The notes beneath the pieces are model-generated. The model did not search any database, was not told the DNA's origin, and saw only the letters and a list, made by a program, of their open reading frames with translations. From contig JBMSHD010000009.1 of NCBI GenBank assembly GCA_049416425.1, positions 1 through 34,320 on the forward strand: DNA of 34,320 nucleotides, in the 5' to 3' direction. The position numbers and the translations under genes were made by a program. The DNA comes from JBMSHD01 sp049416425 (GTDB lineage Bacteria; Pseudomonadota; Gammaproteobacteria; Francisellales; Francisellaceae). Positions 30,833-34,320 of this stretch are shown in pieces; position 1 is the first letter of the stretch, and each line of letters begins with the position of its first letter.

Positions 30833-31270
30833 ATGATGTCGAAAGCCGTGTGGGCATTACCGGTTATTACGTTGATCTTAATCAGTATCATCAGCGTGTT
30901 TATCGCCTTATTCTCTCGCGTTCAGGCCCTGCGTGAAGGCAGAATCAGCATCGATGATTTCGGTCTTATGAACTTCTGTCAGCAGAAAAATCCCTGGTTG
31001 GTGGTGACATCACGTCATTTGGAGGAGTTGTTTCAAACGCCAATTTTGTTTTATGTCGTTATGGTCATCATCATGAATGATTCACAGTTGATGTCCATCA
31101 CGTATTTTCTGGTGCTGGCCTGGCTTTTCACCGGTTTTCGCATTCTTCATTCGCTTATTCATCTTACCTATAATAATACCGTCCACCGTCTGGCGATATT
31201 TTTAACCAGCAATACCTTTTTGCTGGCGATGATTATCATGTTGATGATCGAATTGATCATGCGGCAATAA
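30833..31270 (+). CDS. MAPEG-family membrane protein
   Basis: 145 residues with four hydrophobic helices. The pattern RVQALREGRI, then SRHLEELFQTPILFYVVMV, then FRILHSLIHLTYNN is that of the MAPEG family (membrane-associated eicosanoid and glutathione metabolism proteins). Many bacterial members have no assigned substrate, and none can be read here. TAAGGAG (30821-30827) serves either of two adjacent ATGs (30833, 30836). It follows ibaG by 31 bases and may be cotranscribed. Confidence 0.8.
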   Translation: MMSKAVWALPVITLILISIISVFIALFSRVQALREGRISIDDFGLMNFCQQKNPWLVVTSRHLEELFQTPILFYVVMVIIMNDSQLMSITYFLVLAWLFTGFRILHSLIHLTYNNTVHRLAIFLTSNTFLLAMIIMLMIELIMRQ

Positions 31271-31377
31271 TTGTATATTTTTTAATCAAAATAAATAAAA
31301 TAAATCTTCTTCATACTAAAAATCAGAAAAATATTCTATAGATCTTCTTGTAGTATTTAAAAATATGAGGTAGATTA

Positions 31378-31407
31378 AAATTTGAGCCGTAAAAATGGTT
31401 CAAATTT
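31378..31407 (+). promoter_or_regulatory. Imperfect inverted repeat upstream of the subtilase gene
   Basis: AAATTTGAGCC (31378-31388) and GGTTCAAATTT (31397-31407) pair at 10 of 11 positions around an 8-base A-rich loop, 32 bases before the ATG. It may be an operator or a hairpin in the leader. The whole 168-base region is very A/T-rich; no convincing promoter was found. Confidence 0.4.
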
Positions 31408-31438
31408 GATTTAAAACAAACTTTTGGAAGGAAGAATT

Positions 31439-32854
31439 ATGAAAAAAAGCATTTTATCTATGTGCCTTGTATCTTTGGGTCTGATATCGAGTGCAGCCTA
31501 TGCAGGTTCAGATGGCGAGATCTCATTGATTGTAAAATATAAACCGCAGGCCTCTGCCATGAATCTGAAAAGCAGTAATAATTCTACTTATAGTGTTATC
31601 GCTCAACAGGATTTAGGAAAAGACAAGGCATTAGTCACGGTGCGTCCTGAAAATATTTCTGTCTCCACACTGACCTTAGCGCCGGCGGTTTCAGCCAAAG
31701 AACAAGAGGAAGAAGCCGCTTATCAGATGGCCAGAGAATTCATGGAATCCAATCCGGATGTTATCTATGCCATTCCCAGCAGCTCCACCATGCATGCCTA
31801 TGGCGATGTTTCTACGACGGCAGCCACCGGGGTCGATGTGGCAAGATGGGCGGATCAGTGGGATATGCATAATGATGGTAATGGTATCGGTGTTGAAGGT
31901 GCCTGGCAGCTTGTCAATAACAGCAAGACGTACAGCACTTATGCTGCTGTTGTTGATTCCGGATTGGCGCCACAGGCACCGGAGGATATCACTAAAAAAT
32001 TAGAAGTATCGGCGACGCATTATTTCTATACCGACAGCAATAACAAGGTCGTGGTCTCTGATAATATCACCGATAATGGCAGCTATCACGGTACGCATGT
32101 CGCCGGCACCATTGCCGCTGATGGCCCGAATGTCACTGGTGTCGCAGGTCCTGTTGACGCCGTGAAAGTCATACCTGTTAGAGCACTGGGTGATGATGGT
32201 TCTGGCAGCACGGATGCCATTTTGGATGCTGTTCAGTGGGCAGCGGGCTCTGCTGTTGATGGTGTTGCCTCAAACCCATATCCGGCAAAAGTTGTCAATT
32301 TAAGTTTGGGAATGAGTAAGCCATGGTATATCTCTGATAATTCATGGAAAAATAACTACATGACCACACTGTGTGCAGCATGGGGGGATACGATCAATGC
32401 TGTTAACGGTAAGGGTGCTGTGGTTGTTATTGCCGCTGGAAATGATAGCCAGACGCTGTTTAATGATATTCCTTCCGGATGTCAGAATATCAATGCCGTG
32501 GTCGTTGAAGCCAGCGGCTCAACCGGTAAGCTTAGCTTCTATTCGACCTATGATGATCCGGCTAGCTGGAAGGTTGGCAGCCTTGTCGTCAGAGCGCCGG
32601 GTGGAGACAGCAAAATTGGTGGTGATGCCGGTGAAATTTTATCAACCATGAACGGGGGATATGGCTATATGCAGGGAACTTCGATGGCGACCCCTCATGT
32701 CGTTGGTATCGTTTCACTCATCTACGCGCTAAATCCGGATGCCGATGTTGATTATGTGCGTGATATTCTTAAACATTCAGCACAGTCCAATGGTGTTCTG
32801 AGTGCTCAGCTTGCTGTCGGCAATGTACTTAACAGTAAGATTGCGGCGGCTTGA
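31439..32854 (+). CDS. Secreted subtilisin-like serine protease (S8 family)
   Basis: 471 residues. A Sec signal peptide (1-22, ending AYA), then a prodomain-like segment (about 28-115), then the S8 catalytic domain. The catalytic triad is visible: Asp173 (AAVVDSGLAP), His217 (SYHGTHVAGTIAAD), Ser415 (GTSMATPHVVG), with oxyanion Asn335 (VVVIAAGND). No C-terminal anchor or autotransporter domain follows, so it is probably periplasmic or released through a secretion system. GGAAGGAAG just before the ATG at 31439 fixes the start; an in-frame TTG at 31424 overlaps this site. Several extracellular proteases of gammaproteobacteria have this make-up. No clear terminator follows in the 145-base gap. 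Confidence 0.92.
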   Translation: MKKSILSMCLVSLGLISSAAYAGSDGEISLIVKYKPQASAMNLKSSNNSTYSVIAQQDLGKDKALVTVRPENISVSTLTLAPAVSAKEQEEEAAYQMAREFMESNPDVIYAIPSSSTMHAYGDVSTTAATGVDVARWADQWDMHNDGNGIGVEGAWQLVNNSKTYSTYAAVVDSGLAPQAPEDITKKLEVSATHYFYTDSNNKVVVSDNITDNGSYHGTHVAGTIAADGPNVTGVAGPVDAVKVIPVRALGDDGSGSTDAILDAVQWAAGSAVDGVASNPYPAKVVNLSLGMSKPWYISDNSWKNNYMTTLCAAWGDTINAVNGKGAVVVIAAGNDSQTLFNDIPSGCQNINAVVVEASGSTGKLSFYSTYDDPASWKVGSLVVRAPGGDSKIGGDAGEILSTMNGGYGYMQGTSMATPHVVGIVSLIYALNPDADVDYVRDILKHSAQSNGVLSAQLAVGNVLNSKIAAA

Positions 32855-32999
32855 TTGGACGGCTCTAATCATTTACTATGCTGTTCTTTAAGCGATAAAT
32901 ATCAGGGAAGATAGCTGAAAGAGGGAGTGAGTTTTTAATATTTTTTGATGATTTTCTGATAGAATAACCAGACAGCTTAATTAAGATAATATTGAATTG

Positions 33000-34320
33000 A
33001 TGCAGCCTGATAGTCTGGTAATTTTTAAAAATCGTCCCGCTCGCGTTATTGCTTCTGTCGATAAGAAAATCGAAATCATCACCGAAGATGAGCGATCCAT
33101 CAAACTTCCTCCTAAACATCTGACTCTGCTCTACAGCGGTAATTTCAATGATTTTGACAGTCTCAATGCTGATCTGGATGGAGAAGTCGAGGCAGCCTGG
33201 GAATTGTTGCAGGGTCAAAGTACCGACTATGTTGAGCTGAGTGAGTTGATCTTTGGAAAATATACACCGCTATCGGCCTATAAGACCTGGCAGCTTGTCA
33301 ATGAAGGATTGCTGTTTGTAGAAAATGATGAGCAAATCCTTGTCAACACGCAACAGACCGTCGATGCCATCAGAGAAAAAGAGCGTCAGCGTCTGGAGAA
33401 AGAGGCGGCATTGAATGCCTTTATTAACAGATTGAGTAATAATACCTATGCGCCAGAAGACGAACCGTTTATGAAAGAGATAGCGGGTTTTGCCTTGGGA
33501 CGTGCTTCAAACTGTCGATTTTTCAAGCATATCAATCGTGAGGAAACCATGCAGAATGCACATACTCTGCTGCTTGAGACCGGCTACTGGAATGAGCTGA
33601 CAAATCCATATCCTGCGCGCTTTGATGCCTTGGTTCAGGCGCCTGATCTTATCGTTGACAGCCTGCCTGATGAAGACAGAGTCGATCTGACAGAGCTTCA
33701 AAGCTTTGCCATCGATGATGCCGACAGCCATGATCCGGATGATGCCATCAGTTTTGATGCTGAGCATGATCGTCTGTGGGTTCATATTGCCGACCCGGCA
33801 GCTCTAGTCGCTCCAGATGGTGAGATGGATCTTGAAGCCAGATCAAGAGGCTGTAATCTCTATCTGCCAGAAGGGCACACACCGATGCTGCCACCATTGA
33901 TGACGGCGCGTTTTGGTCTGGGATTGCAAACGATTTCACCGGCCTTGTCGATTGGTTTTAACGTCACAGCGGACGGCCAGATCGATGAGGTTGACATATG
34001 CCGCTCATGGGTGAAAGTAACACGGTTGAGCTATGAGCAGGCCGATCAAATGTTGATGCAGGGGCCTTTTACCGATTTTGATGCCATCTCTCGACGTTTC
34101 AGTGATTATCGCCGTGGCAATGGCGCCGTGGAGTTAAACTTCCCTGAAGTTAAGCTCAAGCTCGAGATCGATAGCAAGGTGGCGATTACGCCGCTTAAGA
34201 ATCTAAGGAGTCGTGATATCGTTCGTGATGCCATGTTGATGGCCGGTGTTGCCGTGGCTAAATTCGGTCAGCTTCACGACATCGCTTTGCCTTATTCGAC
34301 ACAGCCAGCACATGAGTTGA
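33000..34320 (+). CDS. RNase II/RNB-domain ribonuclease, 3' end outside the window
   Basis: The frame is open from the ATG at 33000 to the window edge, giving 440 residues without a stop. Residues about 232-440 begin an RNB exoribonuclease catalytic domain: FAIDDADSHDPDDAISFD carries the metal-binding aspartates (Asp239, 245, 247, 248) typical of RNase II and RNase R, followed by WVHIADPAALV and RSRGCNLYLPEG. The N-terminal part (1-220) differs from E. coli RNase II: no clear cold-shock domains, but a charged helix at about 120-140 and a winged-helix-like stretch. This resembles the group of RNB proteins distinct from rnb and rnr. The start has no good Shine-Dalgarno sequence. Confidence 0.85.
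   Translation, partial: MQPDSLVIFKNRPARVIASVDKKIEIITEDERSIKLPPKHLTLLYSGNFNDFDSLNADLDGEVEAAWELLQGQSTDYVELSELIFGKYTPLSAYKTWQLVNEGLLFVENDEQILVNTQQTVDAIREKERQRLEKEAALNAFINRLSNNTYAPEDEPFMKEIAGFALGRASNCRFFKHINREETMQNAHTLLLETGYWNELTNPYPARFDALVQAPDLIVDSLPDEDRVDLTELQSFAIDDADSHDPDDAISFDAEHDRLWVHIADPAALVAPDGEMDLEARSRGCNLYLPEGHTPMLPPLMTARFGLGLQTISPALSIGFNVTADGQIDEVDICRSWVKVTRLSYEQADQMLMQGPFTDFDAISRRFSDYRRGNGAVELNFPEVKLKLEIDSKVAITPLKNLRSRDIVRDAMLMAGVAVAKFGQLHDIALPYSTQPAHEL

Noticed and set aside
32865..33218. Minus-strand frame of 117 codons over the start of the RNB gene
   Set aside because: Antisense to the well-supported RNB reading frame; no motif recognised.
1..34320. CRISPR arrays, tRNA, rRNA or prophage
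   Set aside because: No regularly spaced repeats, no cloverleaf or rRNA sequence and no phage structural gene was seen.

Overview
The window is a stretch of a gammaproteobacterial chromosome with moderate GC. The evidence is the gene set: proteobacterial minCDE, the mlaFEDCB-ibaG lipid-transport cluster, hemD-hemX-hemY, the bimodular QueF type, and two outer-membrane proteins of the LbtU family best known from Legionella. That family points towards Legionellales/Thiotrichales-type bacteria, but I cannot name a genus. No rRNA, tRNA, CRISPR array, phage or transposase gene is visible.

Layout. 1-884: a perfect operator-like dyad at the very edge, then an XRE-type regulator with a degenerate S24-like C-terminal domain. 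868-2675 (minus): queuosine operon queF-yhhQ. 2757-6835 (minus): RND efflux adaptor and pump behind a good sigma70 promoter. 7027-7281: repeat copy 1. 7368-8747: an unknown small gene converging on and overlapping carA, which stands without carB. 8965-11220: kbl-tdh (threonine to glycine). 11451-14325: two tandem LbtU-like porins. 14399-17953: a 5'-truncated ada gene, an enolase-superfamily dehydratase and a divergent phosphomannomutase/phosphoglucomutase. 17945-21080 (minus): an MHS-type MFS transporter and a HAL/PAL-fold protein that lacks the catalytic MIO tripeptide, with repeat copy 2 between them. 21268-24270: hemD-hemX-hemY. 24253-25233 (minus): an orphan FecCD permease. 25328-30354: minCDE followed after 5 bases by mlaFEDCB. 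30362-30510: repeat copy 3, between mlaB and ibaG. 30553-34320: ibaG, a MAPEG protein, a secreted subtilase and the start of an RNase II-type gene cut by the window end.

The two strongest unusual signals are these. (1) Three intergenic copies of a non-coding element have about 21-bp imperfect terminal inverted repeats beginning GGCTCTTTT. Each copy is flanked by its own 8-bp A/T-rich target duplication (two perfect, one with 7 of 8 matching), so this is a MITE family with mosaic interiors. (2) In the lyase-like protein at 17945-19504 the Ala-Ser-Gly triad that makes the MIO electrophile is exactly missing, and two further active-site aromatics are replaced, while the fold motifs remain. This suggests a derived function or chemistry, possibly linked to the transporter encoded just upstream.

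Other points of note are a 52-residue N-terminal extension on MinD, an ada gene that has lost its N-terminal domain, and the near-fusion of the min and mla operons.
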